Source: CAZKRL01 sp964555295 (lineage in GTDB: Bacteria; Bacteroidota; Bacteroidia; Flavobacteriales_D; Sanyastnellaceae). From it: a stretch of DNA of 61,696 bases. This document shows positions 36,292 to 44,890 of this stretch, piece by piece. The stretch's first letter is position 1; each line of letters opens with the position of its first letter. Position numbers and translations under genes: made by a program. The stretch is from NCBI GenBank assembly GCA_964555295.1, contig CAZKRL010000013.1, positions 1-61,696 of the forward strand, given 5' to 3'. The notes beneath the pieces were generated by a model. The model worked only from the letters and a program-made list of their open reading frames with translations, had not been told where the DNA came from and did no database searches.

Positions 36292-37524
36292 ATGGCTGGC
36301 AGAAAGGTTATTTCCAACATAAGGGGTCTGCTCAATGTGGCACCGGTAAAATCTGACTTGAGTAGACCTTCGGTTGAACCCCTTGCTCAAATTGAAAACG
36401 CATGGCTATCAATAGAGAATCATACCATTACAAATTACGGGGCCATGGATCAGTGGCCCGTCATCAGTGGCGATAATAACACGGAAGTAATAGATGCCTC
36501 GGGTTGCTATGTGCTTCCCGCTTGGTGTGATTCTCATACCCACATTGTATTCGCAGGCAGCAGGGTGAATGAGTTTGTTGATCGAATCAACGGTCTGTCC
36601 TATTCAGAAATAGCCGCAAATGGCGGTGGCATTTTGAATTCTGCGAGGTTGCTCCAACAAACGTCAGAGGAAGAGCTATTTCAATGCGCTTTGTCGCGTT
36701 TGCTCCAATGTGTCGAATACGGCACAGGTGCTATTGAAATCAAGAGCGGCTATGGCCTTACGCTTGAGGCTGAATTAAAAATGCTACGAGTCATTCGACG
36801 GCTAAAAGAGGTTTCACCCATTCCTGTGGTATCAACTTTTTTGGCCGCGCATGCAATCCCCGATGAGTTCAAAGGCAACGCTAACGCTTTCGTAGCGGAA
36901 GTGATGAGGTTATATATTCCAACAGTGGCGCAAGAGGGTCTCGCCGATTATATCGATGTATTTTGTGAAACGGGGTATTTCAATGCAGAACAAACAAATA
37001 AAATTCTCGATTGCGCGAGTTCGTATGGCCTTCAACCAAAAATACATGTCAATCAGTTTAGCATCATTGGAGGCGTACAGGTGGGCGTGGCCTGCAATGC
37101 ACGTAGTGTCGATCATCTAGAACTGCTCGCGACCTCCGATGTTGAGTCGCTTCGACACTCATCTACAATGCCTGTGGCTCTACCCGCATGTTCACTCTAT
37201 TTGGGCATTCCCTACACCCCCGCTCGTGTATTGCTCGATGCCGGAATTCCCGTGGCACTTGCAACGGATTTTAACCCGGGTAGCGCCCCAAGTGGCAATA
37301 TGAATCTTGTCAATAGTCTGGCTTGTATCAATATGCGAATGCGCCCAGATGAGGTAATCATGGCCTCCACCATTCACGGAGCCTACGCTATGGGTATCAA
37401 CGGAACATTAGGGTCTATTTCGGTAGGGAAAAAGGCAAATCTCATTATTACTAAGCCCATGAAAAATTTCTCTGAGATGATGTATCATTTCGGCGATAAT
37501 CCAGTGGGTAAAATGATTTTGTAG
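36292..37524 (+). CDS. hutI: Imidazolonepropionase HutI
   Basis: 410 residues, amidohydrolase superfamily. The metal motif is CDSHTHIVFAGSR; others are EIKSGYGLTLEAELKMLR, STFLAAHAIP, HVNQF and ALATDFNPGSAPSGNMN, all diagnostic of HutI. It opens the imidazolone ring to N-formimino-L-glutamate in histidine breakdown. I choose ATG 36292; a TTG two codons upstream is also possible. hutH, hutU and hutG are not in this window, so the pathway is dispersed. Directly behind mdh. Confidence 0.95.
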   Translation: MAGRKVISNIRGLLNVAPVKSDLSRPSVEPLAQIENAWLSIENHTITNYGAMDQWPVISGDNNTEVIDASGCYVLPAWCDSHTHIVFAGSRVNEFVDRINGLSYSEIAANGGGILNSARLLQQTSEEELFQCALSRLLQCVEYGTGAIEIKSGYGLTLEAELKMLRVIRRLKEVSPIPVVSTFLAAHAIPDEFKGNANAFVAEVMRLYIPTVAQEGLADYIDVFCETGYFNAEQTNKILDCASSYGLQPKIHVNQFSIIGGVQVGVACNARSVDHLELLATSDVESLRHSSTMPVALPACSLYLGIPYTPARVLLDAGIPVALATDFNPGSAPSGNMNLVNSLACINMRMRPDEVIMASTIHGAYAMGINGTLGSISVGKKANLIITKPMKNFSEMMYHFGDNPVGKMIL

Positions 37525-37574
37525 CAAGGGTTTTCCCATACCCAGTCTATGCATGACAATTTCCGGTGGCTCTA

Positions 37575-38846
37575 TCAGTAAATCAATATCTTGGTTGCAG
37601 TACTTCCTAGGTTGTTAGTGACTTTGACGAGATAAATACCCCTTAACCAACCCGAAGTATTCAGACGCGCTGAGGGTGAGCTCAACCCCCTATAAGCGAT
37701 CTTTCCCGATGCGTCCATTATTTCGATAGCGCATGAACCTTCATTGTATATCAATAGCTCATTTCCAAGCGGGTTATATCGTACTTCGCCTTGTTTAGAC
37801 GATCCCACCTCATTGTAATTATTGGCGAGGAGTGAAACACAATCAGAGGTTTCTACGCAACCGTTCAAGGTTATTTCAACGGCATAATTCCCATTATCGG
37901 TCGGCGCATAAGATTGCTGAATGGCATTTGGAATTTCGGTGTTATCATCACAACGAATCCATTGGTAGCTGTCTGCGATTTGTGCAGCTGTTAGCACGCC
38001 AGATTGAATGATAATATCGTTGGATATGGTGGTAACTTCTACGCAGATTTGATTTTCTGAAAGCACAGTGTCATTGGCGGTCATGCCTTCAACGCTGTAG
38101 CATCCATCCGTTGTAGCTAGAAAAGTTTCTCCCTGTGCAATATTGATTCCGTTGTTGAACCATTGATATTGGACACCTGCCTGCGGAACCACCGACAACT
38201 GGACTGAGTTTCCCTCGCAAAAGGTAAGTGGTCCACTTGTGCTAATAACAGGCGGATTGATATTGGGTACAATCGGTATGACAACCTGTGAGGTGGAATA
38301 AATATGATCTCCGGTTCGTCCGCCATTGTTATTGGCTGCATTACCCACAGCATAAAATGTGACAGTGATCGGATCCATGGGAGCAGTCCATGTGAAATTC
38401 CAGGTTTTCGATTGGCTTACAAGGCCACTATTCTCAAGATGCGTAATGGTTTTGCGATTGACACCGCTGACCATCGCAAAAAGTGCATGACTATCTGTAC
38501 CGGCGGTTAATATGCCTGCATTATTTCCCGATGCATCAAGCGCTTCGAAACCGAAACCAAAGAGAGGAGCGCCAGACTGAGAGACGGTCAATGAAATTTG
38601 ATAGGTCTGTCCGGGTTGATAGCTCCAGTTTGTCAAATCGGCAGAGCTTATAACAACCTCACCTTCGCCCGAGTTTAGAGTAAACGTATTGTGACAATTG
38701 GATTTAGCACAGGTCTGTTCACCCGGAGAGCCGTTGTGTCCAGAGCGGCCATCAGAACTATCCTCATTCATTCCCGCTCCCATGGCTAAAACGGCTACAA
38801 CAGTTATATAAAAAAAGCATGGCACTTTAGATTTATGTCGTTGCAT
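37575..38846 (-). CDS. Secreted protein, Reeler/choice-of-anchor-like, type IX sorting tail
   Basis: 423 residues. Signal peptide at about 10-24 (FFYITVVAVLAMGAG); a first domain with GHNGSPGEQTCAKSNCH, then a beta-sandwich of about 140 residues resembling the choice-of-anchor V/Reeler-type domain; an Ig-like middle part (from about 190 to 330, with VQYQWFNNGINIAQ and YQWIRCDDN). It closes with GWLRGIYLVKVTNNLGSTATKILIY, a type IX (Por) sorting signal. Exported by T9SS to the cell surface; the ligand is unknown. The CAKSNCH segment is C-x4-CH, near but not equal to a haem motif. Confidence 0.85.
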   Translation of the reverse strand: MQRHKSKVPCFFYITVVAVLAMGAGMNEDSSDGRSGHNGSPGEQTCAKSNCHNTFTLNSGEGEVVISSADLTNWSYQPGQTYQISLTVSQSGAPLFGFGFEALDASGNNAGILTAGTDSHALFAMVSGVNRKTITHLENSGLVSQSKTWNFTWTAPMDPITVTFYAVGNAANNNGGRTGDHIYSTSQVVIPIVPNINPPVISTSGPLTFCEGNSVQLSVVPQAGVQYQWFNNGINIAQGETFLATTDGCYSVEGMTANDTVLSENQICVEVTTISNDIIIQSGVLTAAQIADSYQWIRCDDNTEIPNAIQQSYAPTDNGNYAVEITLNGCVETSDCVSLLANNYNEVGSSKQGEVRYNPLGNELLIYNEGSCAIEIMDASGKIAYRGLSSPSARLNTSGWLRGIYLVKVTNNLGSTATKILIY

Positions 38847-38942
38847 AGCACATTTGTTCGTTTCTGATAGGTTAAATCGCTGAACTATTATCTTCGCCGC
38901 AATTTAAATTAGAACAAATTTCAGTATCAAAAAGTTCAAGAA

Positions 38943-39650
38943 ATGAAACCTATAAATCTACTCATTGTATTTTCCTTAATTATCGGTTTTGATGCATCTG
39001 CTCAAAGCCCAGATTACAAAGACTTACTGACGCTTTTTGTGTCGGAGAAATATGAAAAGTGCTTAGACAAAGCAGAAGGTTACACCATGGGAGACGCAAC
39101 GAAAAAGGATCCCTTACCATACATGTACATGAGTCGATGCTTTTTCGAAATGTCGAAAAAGGATGAATTCAAGGAGAAGTATCCTGCTTCATTCAAAGAC
39201 GCCATGAAGTATCTCTCGAAATATGCTTCCAAAGACAAAGAAAAAAAGTATATCGCTGAATATGAAGATTTCTTCACCGCTATCAGATTGGCCGCAATCT
39301 CAGAAGCTGAAACCATGATGGATACTCAGAAATTCAGCAAGGCGAAACAATTGTATGATCAACTCTTGGATCTCGATCCAAATGACGTCGGTGCGAAAAT
39401 CATGATGGCTCTTGTATTCACTTATAACAAGGCCAAAAAGGAATCTGAACAAGCCACCGCTGAGAGTAAAAAAATGTTGACTGACAAGGTAGGGCCGTTG
39501 ACAAAAGAACAATTATACCTGCTTAAAGACGCGCTCTCAAGATATTGCTCCGACAACAAGTCGCAAGCCAAGGAATGGCTCAACTTGGGGGATCATTATT
39601 TTCCTGATGACAAGGAATACAGCGCCATGAAGGAGTCGATTCTCAATTGA
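38943..39650 (+). CDS. Exported TPR-like protein, unknown
   Basis: 235 residues. A signal peptide (MKPINLLIVFSLIIGFDASA, cleavage near residue 21) is followed by an all-helical body. One clear TPR-like unit is FSKAKQLYDQLLDLDPNDVGAKIMMALV; other helices are more degenerate. Lys-rich overall. Such small exported TPR-like proteins are common in Bacteroidota and usually scaffold others. Ends 2 bp from the stop of the convergent acetyltransferase-like gene. No partner suggested by context. Confidence 0.7.
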   Translation: MKPINLLIVFSLIIGFDASAQSPDYKDLLTLFVSEKYEKCLDKAEGYTMGDATKKDPLPYMYMSRCFFEMSKKDEFKEKYPASFKDAMKYLSKYASKDKEKKYIAEYEDFFTAIRLAAISEAETMMDTQKFSKAKQLYDQLLDLDPNDVGAKIMMALVFTYNKAKKESEQATAESKKMLTDKVGPLTKEQLYLLKDALSRYCSDNKSQAKEWLNLGDHYFPDDKEYSAMKESILN

Positions 39651-39651
39651 G

Positions 39652-40512
39652 TCAGTAGTTTTTCAACCTAAAGTATTCCCTGTCTATCGCTCCGAATTTC
39701 TTGTTGAATTCTGCAGCACCGGGATTCATGGATCCCATAAAATGAATTTCAGGAAATATTTTTTCGACCCTTAGTTTTTCAATTATAGAATAGATGAGAA
39801 GGGCCATCGGACTGCCGCCCTTGTGTTGCGAATGCGTAACATTCTGCACGAGTAGCACTTTTGATTTATAGAGAATGAAAAAATAGGAGGCAACAACTTC
39901 GTTCTCAAGCCATACTTCTGAAATGAAACCATATCCCAAATCGCTCGACTTGAGGTATAAACTTTCCATCGCAGCCTCATCATCGCCTGTCCATGTGTAT
40001 GGATGAAAATCACGCATGAGTTGTGAGAAATTACTCCAATTGCCTTTCTCCTTGAATTGATAACCTTTATTAACTGACTTCTTTACATTTCGCTTTAGAT
40101 CACCGCTAGGTGTCCATAGATTATCGATGGTAAGAACTTGAACAACTGCAGATTTGCAACCTGCTACTTCAATTGCGAAAGCAAGATTTTTAAAACCGAC
40201 CGTTCGAGAAATTATCTGCTCGGCAACGGATGCATCGCCTTCAATCCATTTTACGCAATAGGGAGTCACCAGCATCGGTAAGATTCCGAATTTCCACCTG
40301 TAGCAAATCGGCAAAACTTCCTCATAATCGCCCTTGACAAATGCACCCCAAGGGTAGCTTACAGCATCCCAGTACCAAGAAAACATAAAGGGCCAATAGC
40401 CCAGGGATTCGATTGTGTAGTCATACTTCTCACGATTCAATGCATTGCTATTCACCCATATCCATTCATGGCCATTGACTGAAATACGCCTGGGGAGAAA
40501 CGGACCTTTCAT
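39652..40512 (-). CDS. GNAT/FemAB-like acetyltransferase-fold protein
   Basis: 286 residues with a long aromatic N-terminus and a C-terminal GNAT-like half (LYLKSSDLGYGFISEVWLENEVVASYFFILYKSKVLLVQ). It has the layout of BioF2-type acyltransferases acting on envelope sugars or peptides. It is 16 bp downstream of the Gfo/Idh/MocA gene on the same strand, so it may modify the product of that enzyme. No membrane segments. Substrate unknown. A second, larger relative is at 2356-3618. Confidence 0.65.
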   Translation of the reverse strand: MKGPFLPRRISVNGHEWIWVNSNALNREKYDYTIESLGYWPFMFSWYWDAVSYPWGAFVKGDYEEVLPICYRWKFGILPMLVTPYCVKWIEGDASVAEQIISRTVGFKNLAFAIEVAGCKSAVVQVLTIDNLWTPSGDLKRNVKKSVNKGYQFKEKGNWSNFSQLMRDFHPYTWTGDDEAAMESLYLKSSDLGYGFISEVWLENEVVASYFFILYKSKVLLVQNVTHSQHKGGSPMALLIYSIIEKLRVEKIFPEIHFMGSMNPGAAEFNKKFGAIDREYFRLKNY

Positions 40513-40527
40513 CAGTGTCCGTTCAGA

Positions 40528-41535
40528 TCAAGATTTTAACGGCCGATTTCCGCTCTGATAAATCTGCTCAATGATCTCAACCACTTTTAATCCTTCGAGC
40601 GCATTGGTTGATATGTTGGTTTTGCCTTTGAGGGTATCAACAACATTATCAATAACGTATACATGGTTTGCGGCGGATCCTTTGTAGTGACCATAATCAT
40701 TGGCCGGATTAGATGGCGGTAGTTCGGGCATCACATAGTCCTTTACATGACAATAGGAAACTTCATTCATATACTGTCCGCCAAGTTTAATAGTACCGTT
40801 CTCGGCAATGATGGTGAGACTGCTCTCGAAATTGGTATCCCATATGGATGTAGTGAAATTGATGGATCCCATTCCACCATTGACAAAATCAAATAACACA
40901 ACGCCACTATCCTCAAATTGTGTCGATGCTTCGTGATTGAAATCACTGAATTTCGATTGCACATTGGTAATGTCACCAAACAACCAGTACATGATATCGA
41001 TGAAATGTGAAAACTGAGTGAACAACGTGCCACCATCATCATTCAACTGGCCCTTCCAACCGCCCTTTTTGTAATAACGATCGTCGCGGTTCCAATAACA
41101 ATTAACGTTCACCATGAATATTCTGCCGAGTTTTCCTGATGCGATAAGTTGCTTGATCCATACGGAAGGCGGACTGTAGCGATTTTGCATAACACAAAAC
41201 ACCTGACGGTTCACACGCAGAGCAGTGAAAATCAACTTCTCGCAATCAGGCTTATTGAGTGCGAGTGGCTTTTCAATTACAACATGCTTCTGATTTTTTA
41301 GCGCCATCAGCGCGTATTCTGCATGGCTACCATTCGGAGTACAAATGCAAACAACATCCAACTCCGGATGCGCCGCGAGCATAGCCGAGGCATCAGTATA
41401 ACCGGGCACGTTAAACGTGTTAGAATGATCTTTAATATCACAAACAGCAACAAGTTGGGCTTGCTCATTGCGCATCACCATTTCGGCGTGCCTTTTCCCG
41501 ATATGCCCAAATCCAATGACTCCGAATTTTATCAT
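40528..41535 (-). CDS. Gfo/Idh/MocA oxidoreductase, WbpB-like
   Basis: 335 residues from ATG 41535, which begins MIKFGVIGFGHIGKRHAEMV, with the Rossmann loop GxGxxG at its start. CTPNGSHAEYALMALKNQKHVVIEKPLAL is the conserved cofactor/Lys block, and CYWNRDDRYYKKGGWKG resembles WbpB, the NAD enzyme that oxidises UDP-GlcNAcA at C3. Together with the 27619 dehydrogenase and 28960 acetyltransferase it supports a UDP-GlcNAc(3NAc)A pathway whose aminotransferase (WbpE) is not in the window. An extra 20 residues upstream are possible but unlikely. Confidence 0.85.
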   Translation of the reverse strand: MIKFGVIGFGHIGKRHAEMVMRNEQAQLVAVCDIKDHSNTFNVPGYTDASAMLAAHPELDVVCICTPNGSHAEYALMALKNQKHVVIEKPLALNKPDCEKLIFTALRVNRQVFCVMQNRYSPPSVWIKQLIASGKLGRIFMVNVNCYWNRDDRYYKKGGWKGQLNDDGGTLFTQFSHFIDIMYWLFGDITNVQSKFSDFNHEASTQFEDSGVVLFDFVNGGMGSINFTTSIWDTNFESSLTIIAENGTIKLGGQYMNEVSYCHVKDYVMPELPPSNPANDYGHYKGSAANHVYVIDNVVDTLKGKTNISTNALEGLKVVEIIEQIYQSGNRPLKS

Positions 41536-41611
41536 AATATCTAATGGGTGGCAAAGATAAAATTTCATCTTCACTCTCTGCCATATTATTGACATCCTTT
41601 AAAGGGTTCAT

Positions 41612-43897
41612 CTATTCTCGTGGCGATGCATTGAACAGGATGTAGCCGTAATTGAACAAGAAACTCCATGGCTTCTCCTTTTTCTCGTGATAATAGGCGC
41701 CCAATGAAAAGGGGCCGATAATGGAATGATACACCAAAGAAATTGAGCCAGTATAGAGCGGTCGCCAGCGATAGTCTGGCATAGGCAATGCCAAATCTCC
41801 GATATTATAATTCACAAATGAGTTTAATACATAGCCCTCACCTCGCAACTCCAAATCGTCCGATAACAGCCCTACCAATAACAAACCACCCGCGGCATAA
41901 TTCGTAGATCTGAATTGAGGCAAGAAGTAGGTCGGACTCTCAATTGTGGGTTGAAATGCAGGTAAATTGGTAACCGTGCCGATGTAATTAATAAAGATGT
42001 CTTGATCACTCCAAACTCCTTCCAAGTGATATCCACAACGAAGTCTGCCAGAACGATTGATGTAAGATTTATATTTTGCTCTGATGTTGATCCATGAATG
42101 AAGCTTTTGCACTGTGTCTCTGACTTCCGAGGTGGTACCAGGGATTGAATATTCCACGCCTTGAACGAATTTTCCGCTCAACAGTAACTGACTTCCCTTG
42201 GAGGCAAATTGTTTTCTATTTAACGTGTTGTATTCGTAAGAAATTTTTGGAATCCACGCATCAAACTCCGTTCTGTCAGCAGTGTCGGTAGAGAGAAAAT
42301 TCGTTTTTTGATAGTATTGATCGAACTGGTGGGTATATATCAGTTCTGCTTTTAATACAGCATGATTACCAGATGGCGTGGAGATTTGTACACTTCCGAA
42401 TCGTTCGTTCAAAAGCACGAACGACGGCTTAACGTCATCAAAAAAAGTGGTGAGACTTCTGTAAAAATCCCAACGGTTGTATGTGAAACTGGCCTTAACT
42501 GCGAAGGGAACTTTCCCCGGGAAATCCCATCGAAGAGCTGAATGTAAAGACCCATAATAGCGCCCGAAGTATGTGTTTGCTTCCAGAAAAGCTGAGGTAA
42601 GTCCGAACAAATGATATCGCAATCCAAGGTAGCCCGAATTAATCGATCGCGAAGCGAAATTGCCTCCGAACTCCAATTGAAAACTTCTGTTGCGACGAGC
42701 ATCTAACTGCAGTGTCTTCTTACCTGTGAGACTGTCAAACTTTACTATCGGATAAACACTTTTGATTTTTTCGTCACCAAAAACTCTGAAATAAGGCTGT
42801 TTTAAATCAGCCAAGGTCTTAGCCCCTTTCCCAATACCCATTACACGTTGCACATAACGCATTTGCGTTTTAGATAGTCCGTTGATTTCTATATCATCAA
42901 TGATAATTTCATTTGAGCGGGCTCGAAGTTTTTGTCTCCTTAGTGCAACTTCAGAGCCCACATTTTTTCTGGATATCTCTTTCCTAAAAACATCCTTCAC
43001 TGCCTGCGCAGCGCTATAACCCGCGGCAATCGCTTCTTCTGCGCGATCAAAATCAAATGTTCCAATTTCATCCAATTGAGGCCGAACCACAATGGTGTTC
43101 TCGCACGGCGATTCGATTTCCTTGCGGTAAGTGATCATCGCTTGTATTTGAGAAAGCACGTCATCTTCCTTTGGTGCTTCTATTTGACCAGAAACATTGC
43201 ATCCTATAATGATATCAGGAATGAATTCTTCGTACATAACATCCACAGGAAAGTTATTGAAAATACCCCCATCGTAAAGCAGGTGACCATTGATGTTCTT
43301 GGGCGGCATATAAAACGGGTAGGTGCAAGAAACCCTCGCCGCTGTAGCCAGTGGTCCGTTTCTAAAAACTACCAGCTCTTTCGCCTGTATGTCGGCTGCC
43401 ACACATCTCAGTGGAATCATTAAATGATCAAAATCGTTGCCTGAAATAGAGTCCGCTCTGGCAAAGTAGCTGGCAAGGTTCCAATCGAGTAAAGCAGGAT
43501 CTACTAGGTTGGTAGGTAATGAGGCCGTAATCCTCTCGTTCGCTGATATTTTCAATTTTGCAATATCAGATCGGGGCTCCGCCGAATTAAACATGTATGG
43601 CACCTCGTCATTCTTAATTCCTGTAGCCATGAGCAGAAACTCACGCGAACTAACCAAATCTTCCATTTCCTGTATGGTGTAGCCGGCCGCGTAGAGCGAC
43701 GCGATGACGGCCCCCATGCTGGTCCCACAGATATAATCTATGGGAATTTCATTTTCCTCCAACGACTTGAGAAAACCTATATGGCACATCGCTGTTGCGC
43801 CACCGCCGCTCAATACAACACCAACCGTCTGACCTTGTAATGCATGCGAAAGAGCAATAGAAACAATAACCACAATATTTCGCAATGAGGAAATCAT
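41612..43897 (-). CDS. Patatin-like phospholipase with POTRA and beta-barrel (PlpD-type)
   Basis: About 761 residues. The signal segment (IVVIVSIALSHALQGQ) leads to the patatin domain: LSGGGATAMCHIG, nucleophile in GTSMG (Ser60), and DGGIFNNFP with the catalytic Asp. Near residue 310 a POTRA-like stretch (IIDDIEINGLSKTQMRYVQRV) begins, followed by about 370 residues of alternating beta-strands ending FNYGYILFNASPRE. That is the layout of PlpD-like type Vd autotransporters, in which the barrel exports its own lipase. ATG is at 43897; a TTG lies two codons upstream. The lipase probably acts at the cell surface. Confidence 0.9.
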   Translation of the reverse strand: MISSLRNIVVIVSIALSHALQGQTVGVVLSGGGATAMCHIGFLKSLEENEIPIDYICGTSMGAVIASLYAAGYTIQEMEDLVSSREFLLMATGIKNDEVPYMFNSAEPRSDIAKLKISANERITASLPTNLVDPALLDWNLASYFARADSISGNDFDHLMIPLRCVAADIQAKELVVFRNGPLATAARVSCTYPFYMPPKNINGHLLYDGGIFNNFPVDVMYEEFIPDIIIGCNVSGQIEAPKEDDVLSQIQAMITYRKEIESPCENTIVVRPQLDEIGTFDFDRAEEAIAAGYSAAQAVKDVFRKEISRKNVGSEVALRRQKLRARSNEIIIDDIEINGLSKTQMRYVQRVMGIGKGAKTLADLKQPYFRVFGDEKIKSVYPIVKFDSLTGKKTLQLDARRNRSFQLEFGGNFASRSINSGYLGLRYHLFGLTSAFLEANTYFGRYYGSLHSALRWDFPGKVPFAVKASFTYNRWDFYRSLTTFFDDVKPSFVLLNERFGSVQISTPSGNHAVLKAELIYTHQFDQYYQKTNFLSTDTADRTEFDAWIPKISYEYNTLNRKQFASKGSQLLLSGKFVQGVEYSIPGTTSEVRDTVQKLHSWINIRAKYKSYINRSGRLRCGYHLEGVWSDQDIFINYIGTVTNLPAFQPTIESPTYFLPQFRSTNYAAGGLLLVGLLSDDLELRGEGYVLNSFVNYNIGDLALPMPDYRWRPLYTGSISLVYHSIIGPFSLGAYYHEKKEKPWSFLFNYGYILFNASPRE

Positions 43898-43954
43898 TCG
43901 CAAGCAAGATGTATATCGAATATGACTAGTTCCAACTCAGCTTTGATATTTTCT

Positions 43955-44746
43955 TCACAATGAAACGTGTTCATTCGGAGTTTGGATTCGCAACATTCTT
44001 GAACCATACCAGCTGAACATTTCACCATCCACAAGGCGGACATCACAATTGGGAAAATCCATTTGGAACTGAGAGATATGCTTATCCCGGAAAGGATAGG
44101 GCTCGCTCGATAAAAAAATCTTATCGGGATTCAGCGACTTCAAAACATTCATCGTGATTTCCGGATATCGAGAACCGCTAAGAGCAGATGACACATTTTC
44201 ATATCCCATCCATGTAAGAACAGAGTCGATGTATGTATCACTGCCGACACACATCATGGGTTGATTCCAAATCAGGTAAGCCACCTTGCCGGTTGCTTTG
44301 TGTTGCAATCCTGTAAGATGCAATTGAATGTCGTTACAAAGCCGTCTGGATGTTTCAGCAACGCCACATATTTCCCCAATGACCTCGACAAGTGCCGTTG
44401 CATCCTGTATGCATTTGACGTCGGCCATGAATACGGGAGCAATTTCCGTTAACGTCTCTATTTGGTCGCGCTCATTCTCTTCCTTCGCTCCAATGATTAA
44501 ATCGGGAGCAAGCATCGAAATGACTTCCGTCTTCAAAGTCTTTGTGCCACCTACAATGGTTTTTGTTGCCAACCAACGCGAGGGATGTACACAAAACTTG
44601 GTAACTCCCACCACACGATCTTCAACCCCTATATCAAATAGCAACTCACTTATCGAAGGAACGAGAGAAACAATGCGAGTGGGCCGCATTGCCAATCGCA
44701 ATTCACGGTTCATTTGATCACGATATAGATACAGTTCGTTGGACAT
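43955..44746 (-). CDS. Helical-backbone metal receptor (BtuF/periplasmic-binding-like)
   Basis: 263 residues. The N-terminal RPTRIVSLVPSISELLFDIG, GVTKFCVHP and VIGEICGV, followed by a C-terminal lobe with FLSSEPYPFRDKH, match the two-domain BtuF-like fold that binds B12 or iron chelates. There is no signal peptide, a trait of this Bacteroidota subfamily. ATG 44746 is chosen because the residues before RPTRIVSL (YRDQMNREL) line up with homologues. The frame stays open further right but there it is only the antisense of dnaK. Divergent from dnaK. Confidence 0.85.
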   Translation of the reverse strand: MSNELYLYRDQMNRELRLAMRPTRIVSLVPSISELLFDIGVEDRVVGVTKFCVHPSRWLATKTIVGGTKTLKTEVISMLAPDLIIGAKEENERDQIETLTEIAPVFMADVKCIQDATALVEVIGEICGVAETSRRLCNDIQLHLTGLQHKATGKVAYLIWNQPMMCVGSDTYIDSVLTWMGYENVSSALSGSRYPEITMNVLKSLNPDKIFLSSEPYPFRDKHISQFQMDFPNCDVRLVDGEMFSWYGSRMLRIQTPNEHVSL

Positions 44747-44890
44747 GAGTCGTGTCAAATATGTCGCGGTTTTTGTCGTGAACTGACAAAAATCCGATGA
44801 CATCATCCAAAAATGTGACACAATTGCCGATGAATGCTCCTCCCTGCACAATGGCACTATGGTTGAAAGTGAGAGTGCAAAACAAATCCA

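Noticed and set aside
44747..44890. CIRCE heat-shock operator before dnaK
   Set aside because: The TTAGCACTC-N9-GAGTGCTAA pattern is absent; only a weak TATGGTTG box is present.
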